DNA of 64,000 nt from Liolophura sinensis (GCF_032854445.1 NC_088300.1:16893191-16957190), one strand, 5' to 3'. Positions 1-12,337 are shown, counted from the stretch's first letter. Notes: generated from the sequence alone by a model not told the origin. Numbers and translations are program-made.

Positions 1-357
1 AGAGGACATTGAGCTCTATAACAGCTAGAAGGTTCCAGGACCAAAGCGTAAGTCTCCCAAATCAGACCAAGTCAGTCATAATATCAGATTGGTTCAACCA
101 TCAGCTCGTGTACATACCTAGCATTTCTAACGCAAAAGTAGTTCAGATATCAAGCATAGCTTCATATACATCATCTTGTTGTCAAACAAAGTTCAAAAAT
201 CTGTCATGACCATGTGAGGTAAATCAGGTGATACGCTTTTTGGTTGATGGATGGTATTGGACAGGTAAGGTGCCTTGGCTCTCGCATAGTGTTCGCCACA
301 ATTAAGGGGGGTGGGGTGGGGGTGGGGGGGGGGTGGAGGGGTTAAGTGCTGGCCGCC
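1..357. other. No gene seen; ends in a G-rich tract
   Basis: No open frame here looks like a coding exon. The only marked structure is the G-rich run at 306-342. Confidence 0.6.
306..342 (+). repeat. G-rich low-complexity tract (G-quadruplex motif)
   Basis: Runs of three to ten G separated by single T or A bases. The pattern fits the usual G-quadruplex motif on the + strand. It may be an expanded poly-purine tract with no function. Similar tracts lie at 18056-18081, 27388-27417, 28733-28751 and, on the - strand, 6348-6372. Confidence 0.75.
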
Positions 358-510
358 CGATGTCAGTACACTGTCACTTGGTTGGGGCATCAGGATCAGG
401 TCTGGTGCACATGTACGTATGGCTCGACTGGGATTAGCCTGCTACAAAGGGCAGCGTTGTGATATCCTCAACATTATGTTGTAAGCGACGTTAAATCCTC
501 AAACAAAAAT
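358..510 (+). mobile_element. SINE-B-type fragment, 3' part
   Basis: The block starts with TGTCAGTACACTGTCACTTG and ends with AAGCGACGTTAAATCCTC. It matches in order the central part of the SINE at 2617-2838 (TGTCAGTATGTGACTGGG) and the ACGTTAAACCCC ending of SINE-B at 52743-53120. The tRNA-like head is missing and the copy is diverged, so it is an old 5'-truncated insertion. No target duplication is evident. Confidence 0.6.
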
Positions 511-2616
511 TGTATTTCATTGTACCACACCTTTGTTCACGATCTTAAAAGAATCTTGTCTATTTTCAGATAATATACAGATTTAAAGATGTATTTCAAG
601 TTACAACATGAAGTAGGTGTAATTCAACATGGAGCTTATAAAAACTCAGCTCAAAGGTAAGCCCGGAATTCCCTTCGTAGGCTGTCACATGCCGATACCC
701 ATTGTAAAGTTAATCTTGAGCCCATAATGCCCATCTAAAATTGTAGCCAGTCAGATTTGGAATGGAAAAAACAGAGTATAGGTTTGTAACTTCACACACC
801 AAAATCACATCGTCTTCAAAACGCAATTTGAATTGGATACGCAGGCTATATTAGGTTCATTGATTTTCAGTCTCTCCAGTCTCTCCTACTTCAAAATGAT
901 CTCCATCTGAGCTTTTTGGACCATGTTACAAGGACAAAACATGTGCTAGATATGACAGGGATTCAAATTTCGAATAATCTTGTCATAAAAAAGTATATTA
1001 TTTCATATCGGATAAAGTCTTTATGTCAACTTTAAAATGCAAAATGAAGGTAATAACGTCAGAAAAAACAAGTGTGATCGTTCACATCAAACATAAGATG
1101 GAAGAGCTTTCAAATGTTCTTTGTAATATGAAGTACAACACGTTGTATTCGTTCTGAATCACGCTGACGTGTCTGCTGACACCATGTAGCACCTATGCTG
1201 CTTAGTTATATTAGCCCGTACATGTTTTAGTGATTTAGTGAACAGGATCATAACCAAAAGTCCATATATCTGACAACTGATCAATATCTGATCAATACAT
1301 AATGTGGAGGCTAATTGAGGCCCACTGGGAGTTTATGTTTGTATCTCATTGTATCATACTATATCACTTGTATCATATCTTAGTAAATTGGGAATGTAAG
1401 AATAAGAGCATTCAATTTATTTGAGTGTTTCATGACTATTTAATTATCCACAACTTAAGCTTTGTGGACATATATAGTTTAAAATAGCTAAAAACTAAAC
1501 TCGATTTGAGAATACAACAACTCGAACGCATTTTTATTCACAAACAGAGCTGAAAGCGTTCAGATGTGCGAAACCCAGATAGACTTAACGGGTCAAGTAT
1601 TTAAAAAAATAAACTTTCTGTTAATCACCAAAACGTTACAGGGCGAAGAAAACTTAAAGGGAATGAAAAAAAATAAAATAAAACACCGTTTAAAACAGGT
1701 GTTTAATTTTAAGTTTGCTTTTTTTTTTGAAATATGAGTAAAATTGACCAGTTTTAGCTATATCTGAACAACCCAAACTTAACCACTTAATTCAGCGCGA
1801 AGAGTTTTAGTATTTTAGATGCAGTTTTTAATGGCCTTTGGTCCTCTGTTCACTTTTTTCTTATGTTTCTTTCTCCTTCGTGATCTCTTCTATCTTGAAA
1901 ATAGTGACCAAAAACCTCAGTTGTCTTGTGGAGTTATCTGCAGTGTTGAGTGTTCTCTTCCTGTGATATCATTGCCAGTAAAAAATGTGTACTTAAATGA
2001 GCAGACTGTGAAGTAGTACTGCCGCTTGCGCTAAGACAGGCATGGCGTAAGGTGCACTGAGATTGACTGAGGTTCTTACGATTTACGGACGAGTGAGCCG
2101 TTGGACTTCGTTTAATCTCTTATAGCCCATTTATTTAATTTTCCCGACATGAAATCTTTAAAGTACTTAAATGAACGGCAATTCTGTCGTTTCCTAAGAG
2201 ATAACATCGAATCGAAGGCATTAACTTCCCTCTTCTATGAGTCAGTTTACATAAGGCATGGGGCGTTGGAATTGGCACGGTCTGCAGACATACGGAATTC
2301 TGCTGGCTGGTCCGCCAAGAACAGTGGGTGCCATGGGCCTTTGGTGGATAGAACCCGTGGATTGAAGACGGCGTCAGAGAGGGAGAAGTGGATAATTCCA
2401 GCCCTTCAAAGCTCTTAATTAGGTAAATTCACCTTCTGTACTTGGCTTTCTCCAAGACTCTTTATAAGGAGTAGTACTTCCGCTGGATGGCGGCTCAGTC
2501 CTGGGATCGATGTTGACCAGCTGACCGGGTCACACGCACACTTCAGCCACTAACATATTTACAGTTTGACATTCGACATACTAACTTTCATCTCAAAGGA
2601 AATCTCAAAGGAAAAG
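511..2616. other. No gene or repeat recognised
   Basis: AT-rich sequence. Open frames reach 89 codons (2149-2418 +), but none has splice-site support or a recognisable domain. No tandem repeat or SINE was seen. Confidence 0.5.
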
Positions 2617-2838
2617 GACCGCTTCGGTAGCCTGATGGTTAGAGCGTGCTTCTCGAAATCGGGAGATCCCGGGAACAAACCCTGGTCGGGTTATCCCAAA
2701 GACTTTTTAAAAATGATACTTACTGCCCCTTCGCTTGGAGCTCAGCACTGGGGGCAATAAAAACATGACTGTTTGGCCCTGTCAGTATGTGACTGGGTGG
2801 GGTGTCATGTTTGGTGTCTTCGGCATGTCAAGGAAATA
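2617..2838 (+). mobile_element. tRNA-derived SINE, interrupted
   Basis: A tRNA-like head carries an A-box-like TAGCCTGATGG near 2629 and a degraded B box GGGAACAAACCC near 2671. The body (CTTCGCTTGGAGCTCAGCAC, then TGTCAGTATGTGACTGGG) is shared with 358-510. The element stops where another SINE has inserted at 2839. Its natural 3' tail is not recognisable beyond 3024, so the far side may be deleted. It is the older of two nested insertions. Confidence 0.65.
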
Positions 2839-3015
2839 ATGAGTGAGTGAGTGCTTGGGGTTTAATGTCGTAATTAACAATATTTCAGTCATATGACGAC
2901 AAAGGAGTGATGCTTCACTGAGACGACTTACCGAAGGTAAGACTCGACCCAGGAATGACCCTGCATCTACTGTTCCCGAAGCAGAGGCTCTACCAACTGA
3001 ACTATCCTGGCCGGC
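2839..3015 (-). mobile_element. SINE-B, complete but internally shortened, with target duplication
   Basis: Read on the - strand it has a tRNA head with A box TAGTTCAGTTGG and B box GGGTCGAGTC, then a body with TCGTCATATGACTG, and ends in ACTCACTCACTCAT. It is flanked by direct repeats AGGAAATA at 2831-2838 and 3016-3023, which fits target-primed insertion. Compared with the 378-bp copy at 52743-53120 it lacks roughly the central 190 bp. It lies inside the older SINE that starts at 2617. Confidence 0.85.
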
Positions 3016-3023
3016 AGGAAATA

Positions 3024-4009
3024 CTGAAGCGTCCGGTAACGAATGTTGACGCGGTACCCGATGACAACGAGATTCGTTGTACAAGATGAAACGCCACACT
3101 TTTACATCTCACTATCGCTAAAGTTTCGTTGGGATCTCGCCATTATACCGGATTGTCGTCCTAATCAATACGTTCAGTCATCGCTGTTCCCTATTTTATG
3201 GAGTTCAAAACACATTTAGCGGCAATATTTTTCGACCAACAACAAATGTTACATTCTCTCAGTTACGGTGTACTCTAAAATGGTCTAAAATAAACGCTTA
3301 CTCTCTGAAATTGAAATTCGGTGTAAATTCATTATGCCAGTGTAAATAAGAACCATTATGGGCAAATATGGAGAGAGGATTGGGATGACCAGCTTTCATA
3401 GTTAAATGTAACTCTGCTTGAGGCTGTGCTTTTTCTGTTAATGACAGACTTGGGGATTTGGCTTTAGGCACTTTTCTTCGCTCACAATCATATAAAGGTG
3501 CATGTATTCGCAATACCCATTTCTAAAACACCTTTGCCAAAAGGAACATATAGTGACGTTGTAAACAGCGCAATTACCCAAAGAAACCTTTTAGTAATTG
3601 GTCGTGTGCGTTTTCTTTTCTGAAATTCAAGGTCATTTTTTCAGCAGTTGATTTCCACAGAATCAGCATTGGACATCATCTGTTTCTGAGAAACTGCACC
3701 TTCAAAACATCACCCAAAACATGAATACCCAATAGGCACTCCCCCATCCAACGAACATTTTGATACCTCATGTATATATACAGAAACCTTTGATAATCAC
3801 GGGAATATTGCAGAGAAAATAGTCACATTTAATAAAGCTAAATACTCTTTATTTCTTTTTTTGTAAAACACTATGAAATGGCATCTGCGTCTGAATCGAG
3901 AGTCCCTAATTTATTGCACCATCTCTTTGAACATGTGCATTCGAACTGATTGCATACTAAAATCTACCTTCAGCTATCCTTCATTAATGAAACTAAGCAA
4001 TCCCTTGGT
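3024..4009. other. No gene or repeat recognised
   Basis: Unique-looking AT-rich sequence. Short open frames only. Confidence 0.5.
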
Positions 4010-4335
4010 ATATCAACATCCACGTTTCTCACGATCGGCATTCCACAGTAAACACTCTCATCATCTGGCCCTATATCTCGGCTGGCTCATCTTCACTGAC
4101 TATACATTCATGTTCTCAATGTTGTGAGATTTCACGTTCTCACATTCTAAGTTTTAACCTTCATACTCTCACTTCATATCAACTGCTCGTTTTCACCGGT
4201 TATATTTCAGAATCAACATCCTCACTTTCTGCATTTCAACCCCGACATTCTCAATGTCTACATTTCAACACCGAAATTCTCAGTTTCTACACATCACCCC
4301 CCACATTCACTATGTGTACACTTTAACATTCCACC
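4010..4335. repeat. Degraded pyrimidine-rich tandem repeat
   Basis: Variants of CATTCTCAATGTCTACATTT recur at roughly 30-36 bp spacing (for example near 4107, 4241 and 4273), mixed with TTTCAACACCG-like spacers. Units are strongly diverged and the boundaries are approximate. Confidence 0.4.
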
Positions 4336-4559
4336 TTTATGCAGCTCCCACCTTCGACTTGTTTACTCTAAGGGGTTAGCCTTTGAACAATTGTAGCAAC
4401 ACATTTTCGCATCACTTCTCATTCAATTAACAAAGTTATGAATTAAGGGCCCATTGATTATCCCAGATGTTGGGACAATTAATCAAAAATCCATTCAAGC
4501 AACTATACAACCGAGCAAGTAAAATAATCAATGTGTGTAATGTCTGTTTTACTTATCGG

Positions 4560-4870
4560 TGAGATATGACTGCATTATTTCCCCGAGCTCTCGTCAACTC
4601 TCCCTGCCTCCTGTCTGATGGGTGCTATTCACAGCCACCCGGGGCCTCGGCCCACGCCGCACCAGCTCAGTCTGACTGATCAGGCTCTTGCAGGTGACAG
4701 CTGAATCCCTCACTGCCCACAAACCAGATACCGCTTACATAACGCAGCCTCGTTCTGGAGACCCTGTCTGGTCAAATCGTTAATGGCTCGCTCGGCACAA
4801 GACGGTTTTATCCGATAATTGCGAATGGTGGAAAGTTGATTCCGTTATCGAGAAATCGACTGAATCGACG
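4560..4870. other. GC- and CpG-rich unique block, nature unknown
   Basis: Markedly richer in GC than its surroundings (around 4580-4760) and free of the window's repeat families. On the + strand a short open frame beginning at the ATG at 4619 runs to a possible 5' splice site TTGCAG|GTGACA near 4695. The - strand is also open over part of the block. It could be an exon, a promoter or a conserved noncoding element. I recognise no protein. Confidence 0.3.
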
Positions 4871-7404
4871 TGAAATATAGAGAGTTTGCATTTGACTGAG
4901 TTCCATGGAGACAATAGTTCCCCGCCAGAGTATCCAGTCCCTCAGCTCTATTCACCGAAACTTCTGAATAATTTACATCCGGGATACGCCATTTGTTGTA
5001 TATCCATTCAAGCTGCGGGAATTTGATGTGGAGCATACATTTCCAGTTGTGCTATCGCCGGATGAGACTCAGCAAATCAAATGCAACTGTCAATTCGCAA
5101 CACTGTGTATGTGAATGAGGCATTCTACATGGAGAATTATGAATGGAAATATTCAACTGGAAAAAAAAACGCCCAAATGTCATGCTGCTATTAGGCTCGA
5201 TTTATGAGAAAGTTCATAAATGGTGCTTTCAAGAGAAGATGTCTACGTAGGAATTTTAACAACTCATAAATAACCATGAATCATTAGCCTACCATATATA
5301 CGTTTTTCTATGAAGACTCATTGACATCCATAGAAATATACTTTGATGGAAGCAGAAGTAATGAAAATCTTTCAATTGCTAAGTGCCCGTTGCTACGCCA
5401 TTTGTACCTAGTCACTGAGTTTGTCGTCTTATATGACGATTTGTTTTTTTTCCCAGTGAATTGTGTATTCGGTATTTGTTTTATTTTGTCTCCACAAACA
5501 GTTGGATTCCGAAGGGACTAGATTACGAGATAATATGTAGTATCTCTGTTTATGCGGAGCTGCTGATTGTAACATTGCCTTACTATTGTATAACTTCTTT
5601 TCCAAATAGGCTCATAGAAGTTCCCTCAGGTTGTATATTATTCAGAGAGAGTTTCTGACTCCCGTTTCCGACCCCGAACACTTTCGCACAGAAACATATT
5701 AGGAGGGCTGACTGATAACGTAACCCAGTAATTGATCCAAGTCCTGGACTTTCCACATGTATACTGATGCAATAAATAATAGTGAGAAAACACATGTTTG
5801 TTTTCTCGGCATGGAAAGGCGGAAATCTCTGCGGACAAACACGGAGGATTCCTCTCACAGGTAAATAGGCGGCATGCCCTCAGATTTTACCAGCGTGTAT
5901 ACTCCTAACTCCACACCGAGAACAGCAGTATGAATGACTCGTATTTTTCGAGCAATGCACCTTTCGGTTTCTGTAGTTGTAGAGAAGGGTAATTCTTACC
6001 CAGCAACACTCGTGTTGCGAGAGTTAGAGAGAAATAGCCACAAATGTGTCCGACTGACGGTAAGGAACATTAACCGCTGTTTCCAACTTTTTTTTCTTGG
6101 CTGTGGTTGTATCGGTGTGGGCGTGTTACTAAAGCCACGTTTTAAAGTTCAAAGAGAAAAGTATCTACTAAGTTATATTAAATGCCATTTTTCTAAAAGG
6201 GGATACCAATAAGACGCAGGTGTAATGGAGTATAAAGTATGTATGAATAGTATCTGTAACATGTTGCACGGCAATAAATCCAGTGTTATGGCCCATAGAG
6301 AGGATGTTAATCCTCTAAACCTCCAACCATACAGTCGAGCTTGAACATTGTGCCCCCTCCCCCCTCCCCGCAAGTGGAATGGAAACTTAAACCACAAAAC
6401 GTATTTCTAACTGTTTGACAAGGGTTATACGCTTTTTTAGTTATATGACTGCGCTCAGGTTTCTCGGATAGGGGAAATCGGAGTGCCTGTAGTAAACGAC
6501 CGCTCTTCGCCACCACACGCCTCCAGATTTAAAGCCGCAGCCAGTGAGAACTGAATACAAGTCTACAAGATAAGTTTACGAAGTAAAAAATCTGTGAGGC
6601 TATTTTTGCAGGTTTGAAACTGAAGATGTAAGACGTAGGGTGGACCCTTTATGCTTCACATGGAAGATAAAACAAACCTATAGGATCCAAGGCTTCAGCA
6701 GGCTTTATATTGTTGCATGCGTTTCCAGTTCTGAACATATAAGTAGCCACTCTTTGGCAATTACTGTGCATCTTAAAACTAGGCTTAAATAAATTCACGT
6801 CTTTTGTACTGGGATATATTTATAGTCACCTAGAATAAAGGCTGGGTTGGCCTCTACATCTAGACGCAATGTAAAGCCGCAATGGCGATAGAAACAGTAA
6901 ATGTCTAATTTATATACGTGATTGATCTGTTCTGGCTCAGCATACTGAATATTAACTGGAGTTTTCCTCTGTGTAAATGTCAATTTACATGGTCTCTTGA
7001 AGTTAATCAGTGGTCCATACATATAAATGCACCCCAATCGGTGCTTCACGAATCCCGCTATTTAATATAGCGCGATCTGTATGCGTGTCTTCATATCGTT
7101 AAAATACACCATTCTTCATAAAAAGGCCGAAAAAAATGAAATACCATTTAATAATTCACCTGCCGTGTCGAATAAGTTCTCCCACGCAACTGAGCCAAAA
7201 TATTCACAGAGAAATTCCTTCTCATCTTACCGTTTTTCATTAGAAACGATATATATAAAAATGAATCTGAGTACAACGTTCTTAACTTTAACAATCCTTG
7301 AATGGCTACAAAAAGTAGTTCTCGCATAACTGGAGTATCGGACAGCCTGGCGTCGTTCCAGCGTCGATAAAGGTTGACATGTTGACAGTCGGAGATAATG
7401 AGGT
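4871..7404. other. No gene or repeat recognised
   Basis: Mainly unique sequence. Open frames up to 92 codons (5583-5858 -, 5934-6212 +) overlap on both strands and have no recognisable domain. A C-rich tract at 6348-6372 is a possible G-quadruplex on the - strand. Confidence 0.5.
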
Positions 7405-8135
7405 GGTGCTGATGATGACCAAAGATTGGCATTTTGATGTCTGCATACGGACATTGCATGCGCGATGACTAAATTGATATTCCGATGGTAGCTTACATGG
7501 GTGGTTTGGATGATGACCAAATACTGCTCTCCCATTGCCTGCATACAGGGATTAGCTAATTGAACGATGAACAAAGATTGGTTCCCGGATGTCTGCATAT
7601 ATAGCCTGCACGATGACCGACAAATGGTTTCCCCCTAAATGCATACAGACATTACTCGGACGATGACCAAACATTGATACTCCGAATGTCTGCGTACACA
7701 TATTGCATGGACGATGACCAGCAAATGATATCCCGGTACTAGTACACAGACAGTGTTTGCACGGTGGTCAGATTGGTATCTCGATGGCTGCTTACAGGGG
7801 TGGTTTGAACGATGACCAAATACTGCTACCCCGATACCACCAAACAGACATTACTATTTGGACGATGACCAAAGATTTGTATCCCGATCCCTGCATACAG
7901 ACATTGTTTGGACGATGACCAGTGATTAGCATTCCGATATCTGCTTAAGACATTGCTTGGACGATAACCAAAGATTGGTACCTCGATGCCTGCATACATA
8001 CATTGCTTGAACGACAACCTCAGGTTGGTACCCCCGATTCCTTCATACAGTCATTGCTTTGAAGATGAACAAAGACTGGTTCTCCTTTTCAGTGCATTCA
8101 GACATAGCTCCAACGATGATCAAAGATTGGTATTC
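7405..8135. repeat. Degraded minisatellite, about 51-bp unit, some 13 copies
   Basis: The unit reads approximately GACGATGACCAAAGATTGGT, then ATCCCGATGTCTGCATACAG, then ACATTGCTTG. Clear copies start near 7408, 7500, 7662, 7708, 7859, 7910 and 7961. Units differ by many substitutions and indels, so the array is old. One - strand frame reads through several units (peptides with YAGI and FGHRP), a by-product of a unit near 17 codons rather than evidence of a gene. Confidence 0.75.
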
Positions 8136-9249
8136 TGCTGCCACTTAATTCACAACTAGCCTAAAGGGAACATTCCCCACTTCCAGTTATTACCACCCTG
8201 TTACATTCATCGACCCTCAATTTCTTAGTAACGTAATGGAAAGGATAGTCGAATATACACAGGGTACTGTAATAGCATCACGGTTGGCTATAGAAGCAGA
8301 CGAAAGGCGCAAGGGCGAAAGGGTCCTGGTGGTTTGAATAAGCGACTTCTGAATTTCAAGTCTGCGCTGCTACCATTGCATGGGGTAATGATCTCCCATA
8401 CCTGCTGTAGACAAGCAGGGTAATTGTATTGTCACACGGATTTGCGCAAGCTGAATAAAATAGAATGTCTTGCCGGCTACTCGACAGACTTAAGAGTTCC
8501 TTTACTTGTGAATTAAAGGACTGGCAGGAAGAATTCGGTGTGCATACATAAGCCTTGGAATTCAGAGACTTTGATAATAAAATTACGAAAGCCCTATAGA
8601 ACCTAAAAGACCACTGGATAGGGCTTCTTTCAGCTGTTCGGCATACATCCTAATAAGAGGTTTCCCACAGATAAATGTGCAGACCATACGTTTGCAAATA
8701 CATCTATATTAATTTTTCACATGATTATCGAACAGGAACTGTCTAGCCCAATACCGAACATTTTTGTTCGTCATATCATTGATTTACCTCTATAAGAAAT
8801 TCGGCAAAGAAGTAAACATAATTGATTTGATGCCAACATGCTTTACTCCAGTGCTTTGAGTGGGAAGCTGGTCATTCTCATATGTTCGGGAATTTGATGA
8901 TAGCGGACAAGTCAATGTAGCGGCGCAGGGGAAAAAGAATTTCTGCTCCGTTTTCCTCTCTAATAAATATGTACAACTTTCAAGTAAGCATAATAGAATA
9001 GAAATAATGACTAGTCATTCAACTCTTTCAAATTCACTGGGCTAAAATGAACAAAAAGGGTGGATAAAGAGTGTCTTTAAAAGAACATGTATTGACATAT
9101 CGAACATCTATCAACACCAGCTTTAAAGTACTTTACTGACTTAAAACTAGGCATTCTCAGTGTTGCGATTCATGAATATATACTCTGAATTTAGATTGTA
9201 GTATGATGAACAAAACCAAGTGGAGAGGCGTTCGTTGAAACTTTTGAAA
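8136..9249. other. No gene or repeat recognised
   Basis: AT-rich unique-looking sequence with open frames of about 60 codons at most. Confidence 0.5.
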
Positions 9250-9565
9250 GATAGGAATATGTCGTGAAACCAAGACCAGGCAATGAGTTACTAGTATGCT
9301 TTAAATTTAATCAAACCGGGATAGTAAAATGCCATGAAACCAAGAGAGTGAGGAAATATACAGAAATGAACACCAGATATAGCACACTATCAAACCAACA
9401 TGCCACAAGACCAAAGCCCAGACATCAACATGGCATAACACCAAAACCAGACAGTAATATAGCATGACGCCCTGACCAAACAGTTCATGCCATGCAACGA
9501 GTAGCATATCATGAGGCAAAAACAAGACAATAATCATACCCCCAAACACAAGACATTAACATGTG
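9250..9565. repeat. Degraded tandem repeat, about 32-36-bp unit
   Basis: Variants of CATGCCATGAAACCAAGACC recur at 9264, 9330, 9400, 9430 and 9465, spaced by about 32-36 bp. The purine-rich 'aaccaaaaccagac' core persists while the flanks drift. Boundaries are approximate. Confidence 0.5.
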
Positions 9566-9587
9566 CTTTATGTCAGTGGCCAGTGAA

Positions 9588-9649
9588 TGAATGAATGAAT
9601 AATGTTTAACTCCCCATTTGCAATCTTTCAGTTATAAGGTAACCATAAC
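9588..9649 (-). mobile_element. 62-bp SINE 3' stub with target duplication
   Basis: The segment starts with (TGAA)n then TAATGTTTAACTCCCC and TTTCAGTTATAAGG. This is the reverse complement of the CATTCATT-tailed 3' end seen at 29900-29998. It is bounded by TGGCCAGTGAA (9577-9587) and TGGCCAATGAA (9650-9660), 10 of 11 identical. That supports a severely 5'-truncated retrotransposition event. Confidence 0.75.
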
Positions 9650-9660
9650 TGGCCAATGAA

Positions 9661-11065
9661 GTGGCATAGACGAATGCATTCAAACGGCCTTCTTCACTAA
9701 GAAAATCTAATATGACACAAGCTACAGTGTCTTAGGATAAGAGTACAACATTGATCAACTAGATAAATAAACTAAATAATAATAAATATCCAAATAAAGT
9801 TTCCATATTTTACATAAGGACACAGACTTGTCTTGGGTGTCCACATCACTGGTATACTTCACGGAACAGCCGAATTTGCCATAGCGGCATTGTCAACTGG
9901 ACAGTCGGCGTCCAGTTATTGACCTTTTACTTCACATGTACTTCCGACATATCTTGTGCATCATTCATGACTGGAACAATGCCAGACACGATCAAGTGAC
10001 CTTAGACCCGCTTCCTGAAAGGAGAGTAGTGTTGTAATTAAGTTAACTAAAATGACACTGTGTAGGGCTACCTATTATAAAACTTCGTCATGGTTGTAAG
10101 GGTGACCACAGTGCTAAAATGGCTTTGGTTAGGTGACTGTGACCAAAATAGGTAACACGCAAGCTTCAATCAAATTTCACCTGCACCTTATCTCTTACTC
10201 TTCGTCAGAGAATTTAGATCAAGCCGTGACAAATATACAAGAAGTGAAGCCCACGTATCGGACACATTGCCTTGCTCGATTTTATTTGATTCGCATCATC
10301 ACGCAATGGCTGGCATTATCTTTTCACTAGGTTGATGCTCTGTAACCACTTATTTTAATTAAACACCACACAGCTTAACCACAAGGGATGGAATCAAACA
10401 CAACCAGAGAATTGTTGTAGTGTTGAAGTATATGGTTGGTGGACGTGACCAAATTGTGACCAGAGTGCTCCATCTAAAACGTCGTGCAGAACATGAGGAT
10501 GGCACCCAATGTAAACATATATAACAATGAGTCGGCCAAACTCATCGAAACCACTTCCTGGGAAACGCGAATAGTACGAATCTCGCGAGAATTCAAGTAC
10601 AATTGCCAAATGATTGACAATTGCAACAACGCCTCAGTTTGTTTGGCAGATACAGCTTTGGTTAGTTCCACAGTTTTGATTTCACTTCCTTGCGTTCTCT
10701 TGCATTAATTTACCCCGGAACACCAAAAATAACTAGAGCTGAGATTAAGCCACACGTGACCAACGACATTTCTAGTGAACAGCTTCAGGTATCGTAATGC
10801 AGGTGATGGTGACCTGTCGGACGCACTTATTAATATGCTTTATATAAGACGACATTAACACCTCACACAGGCCACCAAGATGTCGCGTCCCACGAAAATC
10901 ATGTAACCATTTTCAGCGGCAAGCGACAGTCATTATACTATATCAATAAATTTGTCGCACTATGGTATATTATTCATAACATTCATAACATACATACATA
11001 GCCTGAACGGATAAATATAAGAGTCATGTCCGACATCCGTATACCATTCGTAGTCCGTAAAGGGC
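9661..11065. other. No gene or repeat recognised
   Basis: Unique-looking sequence. Open frames up to 74 codons (10484-10708 +) overlap others on the opposite strand and carry no recognisable domain. Confidence 0.5.
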
Positions 11066-11990
11066 GTTCCAAGTCGATAATCGCAAGATCCATTTCCAAA
11101 ACAACGTTTAACACTAGATCCCAAAGACAAAGGTATGTAAGAAATTACACAAATTGGAAATAAAGCCGGTAACACACAAGAGAGAAGATATCATCAGTTT
11201 TCAGTGATGCCGGGCAGACAGTAGATATTCCAGGCATGAATTCCACATCAAAGTTCAAATTCGTAGTCCATGAATGAGTTCCAGGTCAAATAACAATTAA
11301 ACAAGATATCTCAGTCACGTTTTGATTGCAACTGTTCATAAAACCATCATGCAGATGTAATGAGCATGGCTGCCTTTACGGCCCCTAGTACGTGGGAAGG
11401 TCTGGCAGCAACCTGCGGATGGTCGTGGTTTTTTCCCGGGCTTTCCCGGTTTCCTCCCACCTTAATGCAGGCCGCCGTCGTATAAGTGAAATATTCATGA
11501 GTACAGCGTAAAACACCAATGAAATAAATAAATAAATACATAAATACAATTTACGGCCCCTAGCCGGTTAAGCGGTATTAGACACAGTTCGAAAATGACG
11601 AGCTTCACAGACCTTAACCGAAAAGATTGTGAATCAAAAGTAACGGACGACTACGTCTTTGCCGTTAATATGTAAGGATCTCACACTACAAGAGGCGCCA
11701 TCTATGATGTTACACATGACATGCTGATCTGTATAAAAACTGTCTACAAGATAGGCGGTTATACTCGGCAACCAGAGCCATACATGTTGTTAAATACCAT
11801 GTACGCGTTAGATATGTACATAAGGATAACAGCGTCCTCTATGTGGTCGACCACAATGCAGATCGCCAGAGATTCTGAACGCTCTGTCCACACCTGCCAA
11901 CGAGAGTGTTATACTCATGTAAAATCTGAGAAACTTATAACGAAGGCGTTTGATGGAGTATCCTTGACAAACTATTTTTTGAACTAACAA
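11066..11990 (+). repeat. Dispersed repeat DR1, copy 1 (longest)
   Basis: Aligns with 26577-26985, 47866-48180 and 63922-64000. Shared landmarks in order are AATCGCAAGATCCATTTCC, CAACGTTTAACAC, CAAGAGAGAAGATATCATC, CAGTGATGCCGGGCAGACAG, TACGGCCCCTAGCCGGTTAAG and, after about 190 bp absent from copy 2, GAGAGTGTTATACTCATG (11901). A SINE-A (11389-11549) has inserted within it. No coding potential or terminal repeats were identified, so its class is unknown. Confidence 0.7.
11389..11549 (+). mobile_element. SINE-A, 5'-truncated, with perfect 14-bp target duplication
   Basis: Body: ACCTGCGGATGGTCGTGG, GGCCGCCGTCGTATAAGTGA and CAGCGTAAAACACCAATG, then an AAATA tail. It is flanked by identical TTTACGGCCCCTAG at 11375-11388 and 11550-11563. 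The tRNA-like head is absent. The host is DR1, and copy 2 at 26808 has a matching uninterrupted site (ACGCCCCTAACC). Confidence 0.92.
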
Positions 11991-12000
11991 CTTGTGACGC

Positions 12001-12018
12001 AAATTGTGATCACAATTT
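12001..12018. repeat. Perfect 18-bp palindrome
   Basis: AAATTGTGATCACAATTT is its own reverse complement. It lies just after DR1 copy 1. It may be chance or a binding site for a dimeric factor. Confidence 0.7.
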
Positions 12019-12337
12019 ACGCAAGATCTGACAAATGTTACAAGGCGACATATGTATACGCGATATGCAGGACCCTTTGGTATATTGCTATCTAAATAAG
12101 GATAATTTACAAAATCAAAATTGAAATTATCCCTTTTGTCGTAAAGGCGGCGTGAAAGGCTTTAATTATAATTGCACGTCATACTGCTCTAGATCTCGCA
12201 AGAAAAATCGAGAGAAAAAAAGACATTCATTATGCAAATGGGGATACTAGATTTGTTTAAAAACTTCAGGAAATATTACTCTCGATTTCCTGAGAAAACT
12301 CAAGTGCAGAAAAACATTTCAAAAAACATACTTATTG

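Noticed and set aside
2782-3099. 105-codon - strand frame as a gene
   Set aside because: It runs mainly through the SINE-B copy at 2839-3015.
7405-8135. CRISPR-like array
   Set aside because: Regular spacing is present, but the spacers are themselves part of the repeat unit and the genome is animal.
12001-12018. Bacterial CRP-type operator (TGTGATCACA core)
   Set aside because: The window is animal DNA, so the resemblance is coincidental.
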